The translations under genes and the position numbers were made by a program. A stretch of DNA of 64,000 nucleotides, taken from positions 62,001 to 126,000 of the forward strand of contig NZ_BQUV01000008.1 in the NCBI RefSeq assembly GCF_022835695.1. The letters are read 5' to 3'. Under the pieces are notes generated by a model. It searched no databases, was not told where the DNA came from, and was given only the letters and a program-made list of their open reading frames with translations. This stretch comes from Bradyrhizobium sp. Ce-3. Its GTDB lineage: Bacteria > Pseudomonadota > Alphaproteobacteria > Rhizobiales > Xanthobacteraceae. Each line of letters begins with the position of its first letter. Position 1 is the stretch's first letter. Of the stretch, positions 17,756 to 26,926 are shown one piece after another.

Positions 17756-18784
17756 GTGACTGCTGTTGGCAACGAGGTTTCGGCAAGGACAAATCCTGCG
17801 CGGGCAAGGCTGAAGGAGTTCGCGCGCGTCGCAACCGCACGCGTCGATGACGCCGCCGAAGCGATCGGCCGCATCTTCTGTCCGCACGACCTGACACCGG
17901 TCGCTCATTCCGAGCGCGATTTCTCCGCGCAGCACAATTGCGCAGGCTTCGACGGCTTCTCGGTCAACTATGTCGCCTATGGCGGATCGGTCGCGATCAA
18001 TCCCGGCTGCCTCGACCGCTTCTTCCTGCTGCAGATGCCGCTGTCCGGCTCGGCCGCGATCCGGACCGCCGCACGCGAGCTCACCACCGGGCCACGACAC
18101 ACCGCCTCGCTGCTGTCGCCGACCATTCCGACCGAAATGACCTGGCGCGACGACTGCGCCCAGCTCATCGTGCTGCTCGACCGCAAGCTGGTCGAGCATC
18201 GCGCCGCCGCGCTCGGCGGCGTGGCGGTGCGTCCGGTCGAGTTCGATCCGGCTGTCGCGCTAGGCGGACCGCGCGGCGAGATGCTCTCGGCCCGGATCGA
18301 GCACCTCGTGACGACAGCCGAACAGCTCGGGCCGCGCAAAACCTTGTCCGCGGTCGCGGCGGCCGACTGGCGCGAACAGTTTCTCAATGACCTGCTCAAC
18401 GGGCAGCGGCACAGCCTGAGTGCGGCGATCGATGTCTTCAACGGCCGCACCGAGGCCCAACCGGCAGCACTGAAGCGCGTGCGCGCTTACCTCGAGACCC
18501 GCGCGACCGAGCCGCTGGATCTCGCCGAGCTGGCCGAGATCGCCGGCACCGGCATCCGCGCGCTGCAACTCGGTTTCCGCCGCCACTTCGGCACCACCGT
18601 CTCCGAGATGCTGCTCGATATCCGGCTCGCCCATCTCAACGCCCGTCTCAAGACGGCGCGGCCGGGCGAACGCATCGTCGATATTGCATTCGACCTCGGC
18701 TTCACCCATCTGAGCCGGATGGCGAGCGCCTACCGTGCCAAGTTCGGCGAGACCCCGAAGGCGACCCTGCAGCGGCTGAGCTGA
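17756..18784 (+). CDS. AraC family transcriptional regulator (second)
   Basis: From the GTG at 17756 the product is 342 residues. It has an AraC-binding-like N-terminal domain and a C-terminal double helix-turn-helix (LDLAELAEIAGTGIRALQL and IVDIAFDLGFTHLSRMASAY). An in-frame ATG at 17603 would add 51 residues. That extension runs through an AT-rich stretch (GATATTTTAGAC) that looks like a promoter, so the GTG is preferred. The gene is divergent from the cupin and flavin monooxygenase pair, the likely target. It is related in architecture to the AraC gene at 13535 but clearly a separate protein. Confidence 0.85.
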   Translation: MTAVGNEVSARTNPARARLKEFARVATARVDDAAEAIGRIFCPHDLTPVAHSERDFSAQHNCAGFDGFSVNYVAYGGSVAINPGCLDRFFLLQMPLSGSAAIRTAARELTTGPRHTASLLSPTIPTEMTWRDDCAQLIVLLDRKLVEHRAAALGGVAVRPVEFDPAVALGGPRGEMLSARIEHLVTTAEQLGPRKTLSAVAAADWREQFLNDLLNGQRHSLSAAIDVFNGRTEAQPAALKRVRAYLETRATEPLDLAELAEIAGTGIRALQLGFRRHFGTTVSEMLLDIRLAHLNARLKTARPGERIVDIAFDLGFTHLSRMASAYRAKFGETPKATLQRLS

Positions 18785-18881
18785 GCGCCAGTTCCGACCG
18801 GCCCGGCCGCGCCCTGCCCATCCGGCCAGTATCGCCGTCGGCCGCATCATCCCAGATTGAGGGAAGCCAACGGAGTTTCCC

Positions 18882-19748
18882 ATGACCGAACCGAACATCA
18901 TCTCCTCGCTGTCGTCAGCCCTTGCGGAGACCATCGCGCGCGCCGCGCCCTCGGTCGTCTCCGTGCATTCGCATCGCGCCCGTGCCTCCGGCTTTGTCTG
19001 GAAGGCGGGCCTGATTGTCACCGCCGACGAGGCGCTCGCCGACGAGGGCGAGATCGAGATCCAGTTCGCCGACGGCAGCCGCAAGCCGGCGACCGTCGCC
19101 GGACGCGACCACACCACCGACATCGCCCTGCTGCGCGCCGATAGCGATATCGCGCCGGTCAAGCTGTCGGCCGACATCCCGCCGCTCGGATCGCTCGCGG
19201 TGATCGTCGCGGCCGACCGCGGCGCGGCGAGCGCACGGCTCGGCATGGTCGCGCTGTCGGGGCCGGCCTGGCGCAGCCTGCGCGGCGGCGAGATCGACGC
19301 GCGGATCGAGCTTGACGTCCGGTTGCGGCACAGCCAGCAGGGCGGGCTGGCGCTGACGGCCACCGGCGTGCCGTTCGGCATGGCCGTGCTCGGCCCGCGC
19401 CGCGTGCTGACGATTCCGGCCGCCACGATCGAGCGGATCGCAGCCCAGCTCGAAAAGAGCGGCCGCATCGCGCGCGGTTATCTCGGCGTCGGGCTGCAGC
19501 CGGTTCGGCTCGACGACGGTCTCGGCGCGATGGTGATGAATATCGACAAGGCTGGCCCCTCGGCCGCCGCCGGCATCCGCCAGGGCGACGTAATCATCGC
19601 CGTCAACGGCGAGAAGCTGTCGGGCGTGCGGGCGCTGTCGCGCGGCCTCGGGCCGCAGAGCGTCGGCAGCGTCGTCGAGCTGACGGTCCATCGCGGCGGC
19701 GAGCCGCTGAGCTTCAAGGTGACGGTCGGCGAAAGGCCCGAGACGTGA
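18882..19748 (+). CDS. HtrA/S1C-like pseudoprotease with PDZ domain
   Basis: The 288-residue protein has a DegP/HtrA-like trypsin fold (about residues 15-190) followed by one PDZ domain (about 205-285, GYLGVGLQPV then GIRQGDVIIAVNG). The catalytic aspartate is kept in TDIALLR (D80). The histidine position, normally TNAHV, reads TADEA. The serine position, normally GNSGG, reads SQQGG. Two of the three catalytic residues therefore appear lost, so it is probably not a protease. No signal peptide or membrane segment is visible, unlike periplasmic HtrA proteins, so it is likely cytoplasmic. Its stop overlaps the start of the LuxR-type gene (GTGA), which points to a functional pair. It may bind misfolded or C-terminal peptides. 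Confidence 0.88.
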   Translation: MTEPNIISSLSSALAETIARAAPSVVSVHSHRARASGFVWKAGLIVTADEALADEGEIEIQFADGSRKPATVAGRDHTTDIALLRADSDIAPVKLSADIPPLGSLAVIVAADRGAASARLGMVALSGPAWRSLRGGEIDARIELDVRLRHSQQGGLALTATGVPFGMAVLGPRRVLTIPAATIERIAAQLEKSGRIARGYLGVGLQPVRLDDGLGAMVMNIDKAGPSAAAGIRQGDVIIAVNGEKLSGVRALSRGLGPQSVGSVVELTVHRGGEPLSFKVTVGERPET

Positions 19749-20119
19749 GCAGCGAGCCTGCCCCTGACATCGTCATTGCGCTCGAGATCGACGATCCCGT
19801 GCTCGCCGACCGGCTGGCGACCCTGCTGGGCAGCGTCGCCGGCTTGCGGCTTGCCGCGCCGGGCGAACGGGCGACGGCGGCGCTCGTGGCACGCAACCGC
19901 GAGGCCACGGCTGCCGGCGACTTCGAACTGACGCCGCGCGAACTCGACGTGCTGGCGCTGCTGGCCGAGGGCGCATCGAACAAGATGATCGCACAGCGGC
20001 TCGGGATTTCAGTCCACACCGCCAAGTTTCACGTCGGCTCCCTGCTCGACAAGCTCGACGCCACCGGCCGCACCGACGCCGTCGCGCATGCGGCGCGGCG
20101 CGGGGTGATCAATTTGTGA
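19745..20119 (+). CDS. LuxR-type HTH regulator with vestigial receiver domain
   Basis: This 124-residue protein ends in a complete LuxR/NarL helix-turn-helix (about residues 60-120: LTPRELDVLALLAEGASNK, then ISVHTAKFHVGSLLDKL). The first 45 residues resemble only the opening of a response-regulator receiver (IALEIDDPVLADRLATLL), after which the sequence jumps to the DNA-binding part. The phosphorylation aspartate and most of the receiver are missing. The GTG start overlaps the stop of the upstream pseudoprotease gene, so the two are translationally coupled. Activity may be set by protein-protein contact and not by phosphorylation. Confidence 0.87.
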   Translation: MSSEPAPDIVIALEIDDPVLADRLATLLGSVAGLRLAAPGERATAALVARNREATAAGDFELTPRELDVLALLAEGASNKMIAQRLGISVHTAKFHVGSLLDKLDATGRTDAVAHAARRGVINL

Positions 20120-20308
20120 GGGGGCTGCTGTTATCGCGGACCTCATCTCGGTGTCATCGCCCGCAGGCACTGAACAACGATCTCAACTCAGTGATTGCGC
20201 AAATTCCGCCGTGCGAACCACGCTTAGACCAAATGCGTAAGTAGTCGACCGGATACAGACGCGTGATCGATCTGGCTATGCAAGCTTCAGCCAACAAGAA
20301 GAAACGGC

Positions 20309-20521
20309 ATGAAGAAGCTGATCGATCGTCATCGGGACATTCAATACACGCTCACCAACATCGAACCCGACCTCTGGAGCTGGTCATTCGAAATCAACGG
20401 AAAGACGAAACAGGGCACCACGCGCGCGCGCCTCGGCCTGCTGGCGCAGCGCCGTGTCTGTACGCTGATCGATCGCGAATTGAAGAGCGCGGAACGCACG
20501 AAATCGCAAGACCCTGACTAG
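20309..20521 (+). CDS. Small conserved-type hypothetical protein (70 aa)
   Basis: A short basic protein with a central WSWSFEINGK segment and a C-terminal helix rich in arginine (RRVCTLIDRELK). It starts at an ATG following AAGAAGAAACGG. Small proteins with this pattern of a Trp-containing beta strand and a basic helix occur in rhizobia, but no function is known to me. It is preceded by about 190 bases in which I see no gene. Confidence 0.6.
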   Translation: MKKLIDRHRDIQYTLTNIEPDLWSWSFEINGKTKQGTTRARLGLLAQRRVCTLIDRELKSAERTKSQDPD

Positions 20522-20582
20522 GGCGCGTCCATCGGTCAGCGCGCGGACATTTCGCCGACGGAGCCGTCGCGGCCGCCCACGC

Positions 20583-21944
20583 TCAAGACAATCGGATGAC
20601 GCACGCCGAAACCTCGAGCCGTGGTCCTGCATATTGCCTGTCATCGGGCCCGCCCTCGCCGCACCCGACGCTCCAGGTGACCGGCCACGCGAACCGCTCG
20701 AGCCCGGTCGCCGATATCGCCGTGCATGACGTCCAGCTGACGTCTCCACGATACCGCCACAGCAGGCCGCCGGGTCCCATGTCCGGATAGAGCGCGATGT
20801 CGAGGTCGAAATCGCTGCCGGCACCGAGATCGGGACCGATCCAGTAATGCGGACTGCGCCCGCGCTCACGCCCGAGGATCAAGGTGAGCGTCTGGTTCGG
20901 CCCGCGCAGGCCGAGCCAGAGCGGTGCGATCATGCCCGGCGCCGGCGTGCAGAGCAGGGTTTGCGGTGCGGCCACACCCGCCGCAGTGCGGCCCGAGAGT
21001 TTCAGCGCGATGACGGTCGCGGGCGCAAGTGTCCCCGACAGCGGCGCAGAGCTGATCCCGCGCGGCAGCTTCGCCCACGCGGCCTGATCGAGCGGTGGCA
21101 GCGGCCATGCGAGCCGCTCGCGCACCGCGCCTTCGGTATCGAGCACCTGATAGCGAAGGCCGCGCTGATCGAGCGCCGCCTGCACGCAATGCAGATACTC
21201 GACGCCTTCGGGCATCCGGTGCGCGGTGCCCGCGCCCGCCGTGCAGATCTGCAGCACGCCGCGATGGACCTGAACGTCGAAGGCGAGGATATGGCTGCAC
21301 AGGTAGGCGGTGACATCGGCGCGGACCAGGATATCCCAGAACCGCGCGCTATATTCGTGACCGATCTCGCGCTGATAGCTGCCGCTGTAGCCGTTGATCG
21401 GGTAAACCGGGTGATGGCCGAGCACGAGCTTGTGCCGGGCATCCTTGTGCTGGGCCAGCACCGCTTGCAACCAGTCGGTCTCGACATGCCCCTCGCCGCC
21501 GAGCCCGCTCCACAGCGTGTGCACGAACACCATCAACAGATCGTCGCGGCGGACCCAGTAGGACAGGCCCTCCTGACCGGGCGCACCGTTGCGCGGCAGC
21601 TTCAGCACCTCGCGAAACACCGCCTCGCTCATCGCGTCATAGGTGGTGTGGTTGCCGGTCGTGTGCCACAACGGCACCGCGCCGCGGTCGAGCCAGGCCA
21701 TCTCCACCTCGAGCCAATGCCGCCACTGCGCGCGCAACGCGTCGGCATCGGCGGTGAGGCCAATGATCTCGTCGCCGGGGAACAGAATGAATTCGGGCGC
21801 CGGATGCAGCCGGCGCACCACCTGATTCACCGACGCGAAGGTGCGCTCGTGCAGCGCGCCTGCGACCCCCGAGCAGGCGTCGGCATAGATCACGAACTGG
21901 TGGCCCGAATTTCTCGGCAACAGAGACGGAATTGCATCATGCAT
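20583..21944 (-). CDS. Calcineurin-like metallophosphoesterase, atypical metal ligands
   Basis: The 453-residue protein has an N-terminal metallophosphoesterase domain (about 1-260) and a beta-rich C-terminal region. Recognisable motifs are YADACSG, FPGDEI, TGNHTT and LGHHPVYP. Against the family consensus, the first motif D-x-H reads D-x-C, and the last motif GHxH reads SHxL (CSHILAF), so two metal-binding histidines appear replaced. It may bind a single or different metal, or be weakly active. No signal peptide is evident. It is divergent from the mandelate-racemase-type gene across about 150 bases. Confidence 0.75.
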   Translation of the reverse strand: MHDAIPSLLPRNSGHQFVIYADACSGVAGALHERTFASVNQVVRRLHPAPEFILFPGDEIIGLTADADALRAQWRHWLEVEMAWLDRGAVPLWHTTGNHTTYDAMSEAVFREVLKLPRNGAPGQEGLSYWVRRDDLLMVFVHTLWSGLGGEGHVETDWLQAVLAQHKDARHKLVLGHHPVYPINGYSGSYQREIGHEYSARFWDILVRADVTAYLCSHILAFDVQVHRGVLQICTAGAGTAHRMPEGVEYLHCVQAALDQRGLRYQVLDTEGAVRERLAWPLPPLDQAAWAKLPRGISSAPLSGTLAPATVIALKLSGRTAAGVAAPQTLLCTPAPGMIAPLWLGLRGPNQTLTLILGRERGRSPHYWIGPDLGAGSDFDLDIALYPDMGPGGLLWRYRGDVSWTSCTAISATGLERFAWPVTWSVGCGEGGPDDRQYAGPRLEVSACVIRLS

Positions 21945-22093
21945 GGTCGGACCACGTCCTCGCGAACCGCATCATAGAGGAAGGCAAGCCGATCGCTCAA
22001 GGCAGACATTCGCACGCGCGAGGTTGCGGCCGGCAGGCGCTTTTGAGATCGTGCGGCGCGCATTGCATGTGTCCTGTGACAAGGAGTTCCGGC

Positions 22094-23185
22094 ATGGCCA
22101 CCCTCAAGGACTTCAGCATCGGATTCCACAAGATCCCGCTCCCGGTCGTGCTGAGCGACAGCACGCATGGCGAGATCAAGGCATTCGAGCTCGTCACGAT
22201 CCGGGTCCGCGATGCCGACGGCGCGGAAGGCACCGGCTACACCTACACGGTCGGCCGCAACGGCGGCGCCATCGCCGACATCCTCAGCCGCGAAATTTCC
22301 GAGATCGCGCGCGAGATGGAGGCCGACGACACCGAGCAGCTTTGGCACAGGGTGTGGTGGGCGTTGCATTATGGCGGCCGCGGCGGACCGGCGGTGCTCG
22401 CGCTGTCCGCACTCGACATCGCGCTGTGGGATCTGAAGGCGCGCCGCGTATCGCTGCCACTGTGGCGGCTGCTGGGCGGCTTCGACCGCCGCGTGCCCTG
22501 CTATGCCGGCGGCATCGATCTCGATCTGCCGCTGGATAGCTTGCTCAAGCAGACCGATGACAACCTCGCCAAGGGCTTTCGCGCCATCAAGATGAAGGTC
22601 GGGCGGCCGAGCCTCGCCTCCGACGTCGCGCGGGTGAAGGCGATGCGCGGCCATCTCGGCGACGAGTTTCCGCTGATGGCCGACGCCAACATGAAATGGA
22701 CCGTCGAGGAAGCGATCCGCGCCGCGCGCGCCCTGCAACCGTTCGACCTGACCTGGCTCGAGGAGCCGACGATTCCGGACGATGTCGCGGGCCACGCCCG
22801 TATTCTAGAGGCCGGCGGCGTGCCGATCGCGGCCGGCGAGAACCTGCGCAGCCTGTGGGAGTTCAAGCCTTATATCGCCGGCGGGGCACTATCCTATGCC
22901 GAACCCGACGTCACCAATTGCGGCGGCGTCACCAGCTTCATGAAGATCGCGCGCCTCGCCGAGGCCTTCAACATCCCGGTGACCAGCCACGGCGCGCATG
23001 ACATCACCGTGCATCTGCTGGCGGCGTGTCCGAACCGGTCGTACCTCGAAGCCCACGGCTTCGGCCTCGACCGCTACATCGCAAACCCACTGGTGCTGGA
23101 ACAGGGCATGGCGATTGCGCCCGATCGGCCGGGGCACGGTATCAGCTTCGACTGGAAGGGCCTGGAGCGGCTCAGCGCCGCCTGA
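22094..23185 (+). CDS. Mandelate racemase-subgroup enolase superfamily enzyme
   Basis: The 363-residue protein has the full mandelate-racemase catalytic set: K166 and K168 in KMKVG, metal ligands D197 (MADAN), E223 (LEEP) and E249 (AAGEN), and the D272/H299 dyad (EPDVTNCGG and SHGAHD). These match the mandelate racemase residues with a constant offset of two. The enzyme should abstract an alpha-proton from a carboxylate, as a sugar-acid dehydratase or racemase. The second catalytic lysine of dipeptide epimerases is absent. The ATG at 22094 follows AAGGAG. It lies upstream of an AbgB-like hydrolase and a peptide-type transporter. Confidence 0.9.
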   Translation: MATLKDFSIGFHKIPLPVVLSDSTHGEIKAFELVTIRVRDADGAEGTGYTYTVGRNGGAIADILSREISEIAREMEADDTEQLWHRVWWALHYGGRGGPAVLALSALDIALWDLKARRVSLPLWRLLGGFDRRVPCYAGGIDLDLPLDSLLKQTDDNLAKGFRAIKMKVGRPSLASDVARVKAMRGHLGDEFPLMADANMKWTVEEAIRAARALQPFDLTWLEEPTIPDDVAGHARILEAGGVPIAAGENLRSLWEFKPYIAGGALSYAEPDVTNCGGVTSFMKIARLAEAFNIPVTSHGAHDITVHLLAACPNRSYLEAHGFGLDRYIANPLVLEQGMAIAPDRPGHGISFDWKGLERLSAA

Positions 23186-23313
23186 TACGGAAATGTTTCT
23201 GCACACCGAGACGTGACTTTCGGAAAAGCTGGTCTGCCGACGCGCGCTAGGCGAGGCCGCCCCAAGCTGCTAGCGTTTCGTGCTTCAGATTGCCTTTTTG
23301 AGGATCGGAGCAA

Positions 23314-24732
23314 ATGGACAACCGTAGTGATGTTTGGCGCGGCGTCGACGCGATCAAGCCGCGTTTCATCGAATTGAGCGACCGGGTCTGGGCGATGCCC
23401 GAGGTCTGTTACACCGAGGCGCGCTCATCCGCCGAACATCTGGCCGAGTTGCGCCACCAGGGTTTCCGCATCACCGAGAACCTCGCCGACATTCCGACCG
23501 CAGTAATGGGCGAATGGGGCGAAGGCGGCCCGGTGATCGCTTTCCTCGGCGAATACGACGCCCTGCCCGGCCTCAGCCAGGAAGCCGGCATCGCCGAACA
23601 TCGCCCGGTCGAGAGCGGCGGCCACGGCCATGGCTGCGGCCACAATCTGCTCGGCTCGTCCGCGCTGCTCGCTGCCACCGCCGTGAAGGACTGGCTCGCC
23701 GCCAACAAGGTGCCGGGCCGGGTACGCTATTACGGCTGTCCCGCCGAGGAAGGCGGCGCGGCAAAGGCCTTCATGGTGCGCTGTGGCGCGTTCGAGGACG
23801 CCGACATTGCCATCACCTGGCATCCGCACAGCTTCTGGGAGGTGGCGGTGACGCCGTCGCTCGCCAACACCCGTGCCGATTTCATCTTCACCGGACGGAC
23901 TTCGCATGCCGCGGCCTCGCCGCATCTCGGCCGCAGCGCGCTCGACGCGGTGGAATTGATGAATGTCGGCGTCAACTACATGCGCGAGCACATGCCGAGC
24001 GATGCCCGGGTGCATTACGCGCTGCTCGACACCGGCGGCATCGCGCCCAACGTGGTGCAGGCCCACGCCCGCGTCCGCTACTCGATCCGCGCCCGCGACC
24101 TGCCCGGCATGAACGAGCTGGTCGAGCGCGTGCACAAGATCGCGCAGGGCGCGGCGCTGATGACCGAGACCAAGGTGGAGATGAAGATCATCTCCGCGGT
24201 CTCCAACATCCTGCCCAACACGCCATTGGAGCAGACGCTGCACCGGATCATGGAAGATCTCGGGCCGCCGCATTTCGACGATGCCGACAAGGATTTCGCC
24301 GGCAAGATCCGCGCGACCCTGACCGACAAGGACATCGCCTCGGTCTACTACGCGATCGGCATGGATCCCACCGACCGGCCGCTCGCCGATTTCCTGGTGC
24401 CGATCGACGCCAAGCGCAATCTGCTGATCGGCTCGACCGATGTCGGCGACGTCAGCTGGGTGGTGCCGACCGTGCAGGTCCATGCCCCGACGGTTGCAAT
24501 CGGCACGCCGTTCCACACCTGGCAGGTTGTGGCGCAGGGCAAGACGCCGGCCGCGCACAAGGCGATGGTGCAGGCCGCCAAGGCGATGGCGGGCCTCGGC
24601 GTCAAGGCGTTGATGGAGCCGGAGCTGATCGCGGCCGCCAAGGCCGACCTCAAGAAACGGACCACAAGAACGCCTTATGTCAGTCCGCTGCCGGCCGATG
24701 TTGCACCGCCGTTGGACATGTCGGTGGCCTGA
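23314..24732 (+). CDS. M20-family amidohydrolase, AbgB-like
   Basis: The 472-residue protein belongs to the M20 metallopeptidase family and resembles p-aminobenzoyl-glutamate hydrolase subunit B. Metal-site motifs are GEYDALPGLSQ, HGHGCGHN, a PAEEGG segment with the catalytic glutamate, and a late TPFHTW histidine. The dimerisation domain sits in the middle (TGRTSHAAASPH). Members hydrolyse N-acyl or aminobenzoyl amino acids or small dipeptides. The start follows GGAGC. A strong terminator follows the gene, so it is probably transcribed with the upstream mandelate-racemase-type gene and separately from the transporter. An AbgA partner is not seen. Confidence 0.88.
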   Translation: MDNRSDVWRGVDAIKPRFIELSDRVWAMPEVCYTEARSSAEHLAELRHQGFRITENLADIPTAVMGEWGEGGPVIAFLGEYDALPGLSQEAGIAEHRPVESGGHGHGCGHNLLGSSALLAATAVKDWLAANKVPGRVRYYGCPAEEGGAAKAFMVRCGAFEDADIAITWHPHSFWEVAVTPSLANTRADFIFTGRTSHAAASPHLGRSALDAVELMNVGVNYMREHMPSDARVHYALLDTGGIAPNVVQAHARVRYSIRARDLPGMNELVERVHKIAQGAALMTETKVEMKIISAVSNILPNTPLEQTLHRIMEDLGPPHFDDADKDFAGKIRATLTDKDIASVYYAIGMDPTDRPLADFLVPIDAKRNLLIGSTDVGDVSWVVPTVQVHAPTVAIGTPFHTWQVVAQGKTPAAHKAMVQAAKAMAGLGVKALMEPELIAAAKADLKKRTTRTPYVSPLPADVAPPLDMSVA

Positions 24733-25135
24733 GACGACACCTCCCCGTCAGCCGAACCCGCCCAGCGGAGCACGACCTAGCCAGAGCCCCGTTCCGATCG
24801 GAACGGGGCCCTGTTTTTGTTTGGCGCGTCTTCTTCACGCGAACCGGCATCCGCTCGGCTCGAAAACGCGAATGCGTGGCAAAAAAGCATCTCAGAACAA
24901 AGGATAACGAACAAATTTTCCGCAGTGCGAGGCGCGCGGTGGTGCGCTTTGGCGCCGATCTGCTGAACCGGTGTGCGGCCCGGAGCGGTTCTGCACAAGC
25001 GATAGCCAAAAGACCTAGGCACTGTGGCGCTGGAGGCGTTGACCTTCGCGGTCATTCGGTGTGCCATCCTGCCGCCAACACGGCGGCCGGTTCCACGGCC
25101 CGCCGCAATACCAATTGAGCCGGACCGAGGGGACA
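24733..25135. other. Intergenic region: terminator plus transporter promoter region
   Basis: The 403 bases between the M20 hydrolase and the binding-protein gene contain no convincing gene. They hold a strong terminator (24786-24821). A weak sigma-70-like pair, TTGACC at 25039 and TGCCAT at 25062 with 17 bases between, lies about 70 bases before the binding-protein start. The promoter is a guess from motif and spacing. Confidence 0.4.
24786..24821 (+). terminator. Rho-independent terminator after the AbgB-like gene
   Basis: A perfect 10-base stem (GCCCCGTTCC with GGAACGGGGC), loop GATC, is followed by CCTGTTTTTGTTT. It lies 53 bases after the M20 hydrolase stop and should separate that transcript from the ABC transporter. 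Confidence 0.9.
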
Positions 25136-26926
25136 ATGTTCGACAAAAATCTGCGCGGCATGATCGACGACGTGAAGGGCGGGCGGATGGATCGTCGCGC
25201 CTTCGTCAAGCGAATGATTGCCGTCGGCCTCACCGCGCCGATGGCCAACCAGATTCTGGCGATCGGCGGCGTCGCGATGGCGCAGAGCCCGAATCCCTAC
25301 AAGCCGACCAAGCGCGGCGGCGGCGGCCCGCTGAAGCTGCTGTGGTGGCAGGGCCCGACCCTGCTCAACCCGCATTTCGCCACCGGCACCAAGGACCAGG
25401 ACGGCTCGCGGCTGTTCTACGAGCCGCTGGCGAGCTGGGACGTCGACGGCCATCTCAATCCGATCCTCGCCGCAGAAATCCCCTCGATCCAGAACGGCGG
25501 CCTCTCCGCCGACGCCAAGACTGTGGTCTGGAAGCTCAAGCCCGGCGTCAAATGGCATGACGGCAAGCCGTTCAGCGCCGACGATGTCGTGTTCAACTGG
25601 GAATATGCCAGTGACCCCGCGACCGCCGCCGTCTCCAGCGGCACCTATTCCGGGATGACCGTGGAGAAGGTCGACGACCTCACGGTGCGCATCAAGTTCA
25701 AGGATCCGACGCCGTTCTGGGCCAACGCGTTCGTCGGCGCCTATGGCTGCATCATCCCGAAACATCTGTTCGCCGAGTACAAGGGCAGCAAGTCGCGCGA
25801 GGCGCCCAACAACCTCAAGCCGGTCGGCACCAGCCCCTACAAATTCGTCGAGTTCAAGCCGGGCGACCTGATCCGCGGCGAGATCAATCAAGACTACCAC
25901 ATGCCGAACCGGCCCTATTTCGACACGATCGAGATGAAGGGCGGCGGCGATGCCGTGTCGGCGGCGCGCGCCGTGATCCAGACCGGCGAGTATGATTTCG
26001 CCTGGAACATCCAGGTCGAAGACGAGGTGCTGCTGCGGCTGGAAAAGGGCGGCAAGGGCAAGACGCTGTACGCCGTCGGCGGCGACATCGAATTCATCGC
26101 CATCAACTTCACCGATCCGAACACCGAGGTCGACGGCGAGCGTTCGTCGATGAAGACCAAGCATCCGATCCTGTCGGATCCGGCGGTGCGTAAGGCGCTG
26201 GCGCTGCTGGTCGACCGCGAGTCCGTCAAGAAGGCGATCTACGGCCGCGCCGGCCGCACCACCGCCAACTATCTCAACGGCCCCGAGGAGTTCGTCTCCA
26301 AGAACACCAAATGGGAGTTCTCGGTCGAGAAGGCGAGCGCGCTGCTTGAGCAGGCCGGCTGGAAGCCGGGCTCCGACGGCATCCGCGAGAAGGACGGCAA
26401 GAAGCTGAAGCTCTTGTACCAGACCTCGATCAACGGGCCGCGCCAGAAGACCCAGGCGATCGTCAAGCAGGCCTGCCAGAAGGCCGGCATCGACGTCGAG
26501 CTGAAATCGGTGGTGGCCTCGGTGTTCTTCTCCTCCGACGTCGCCAACCCCGACACCTATTCCAAGTTCTACGCCGACATCGAGATGTTCCAGATCCCGA
26601 TGACGCAGCCCGATCCGGCCCTGCACATGCGCCGCTACCTTTCGCGCAATGTCGCCACCAAGGAGAACAAGTGGCAGGGGCAGAACTTCCCGCGTTGGGT
26701 CAACAAGGACTTCGACGCCGCGATCGACGCCGCCGACACCGAGACCGATCCGATCAAGCGCGCCGACCTCTACATCAAGTGCAACGATCTGATGTGGCAG
26801 GACACGGTGGTGATCCCCGTGATGCATCGCCTCGCGGTGGAAGCCTGCTCCAACACGGTGCGGCCCGCGCTGTCCGGCTGGGCCAACCAAACCGACAACC
26901 TGCAAGACTGGTATCGTGAAACTTGA
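25136..26926 (+). CDS. Peptide/opine-type ABC transporter substrate-binding protein (SBP family 5)
   Basis: This 596-residue protein is a family 5 extracytoplasmic binding protein. It has a long N-terminal export signal with a twin-arginine motif (MDRRAFVKRM) and a hydrophobic stretch ending near AMAQ. The mature part shows the family features GVKWHDGKPF, GTSPYKF and the C-terminal half with RVDRE-like segments. The ATG at 25136 follows GAGGGG. It is the first gene of a transporter operon with two permeases and two ATPases. The ligand cannot be told, but neighbours suggest peptides or N-acyl amino acids. Confidence 0.9.
   Translation: MFDKNLRGMIDDVKGGRMDRRAFVKRMIAVGLTAPMANQILAIGGVAMAQSPNPYKPTKRGGGGPLKLLWWQGPTLLNPHFATGTKDQDGSRLFYEPLASWDVDGHLNPILAAEIPSIQNGGLSADAKTVVWKLKPGVKWHDGKPFSADDVVFNWEYASDPATAAVSSGTYSGMTVEKVDDLTVRIKFKDPTPFWANAFVGAYGCIIPKHLFAEYKGSKSREAPNNLKPVGTSPYKFVEFKPGDLIRGEINQDYHMPNRPYFDTIEMKGGGDAVSAARAVIQTGEYDFAWNIQVEDEVLLRLEKGGKGKTLYAVGGDIEFIAINFTDPNTEVDGERSSMKTKHPILSDPAVRKALALLVDRESVKKAIYGRAGRTTANYLNGPEEFVSKNTKWEFSVEKASALLEQAGWKPGSDGIREKDGKKLKLLYQTSINGPRQKTQAIVKQACQKAGIDVELKSVVASVFFSSDVANPDTYSKFYADIEMFQIPMTQPDPALHMRRYLSRNVATKENKWQGQNFPRWVNKDFDAAIDAADTETDPIKRADLYIKCNDLMWQDTVVIPVMHRLAVEACSNTVRPALSGWANQTDNLQDWYRET

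Noticed and set aside
22094-23185. Dipeptide epimerase or N-succinylamino acid racemase, suggested by the peptide transporter
   Set aside because: Those enzymes use a second lysine on the sixth strand. This protein has the Asp-His dyad of the mandelate racemase subgroup.
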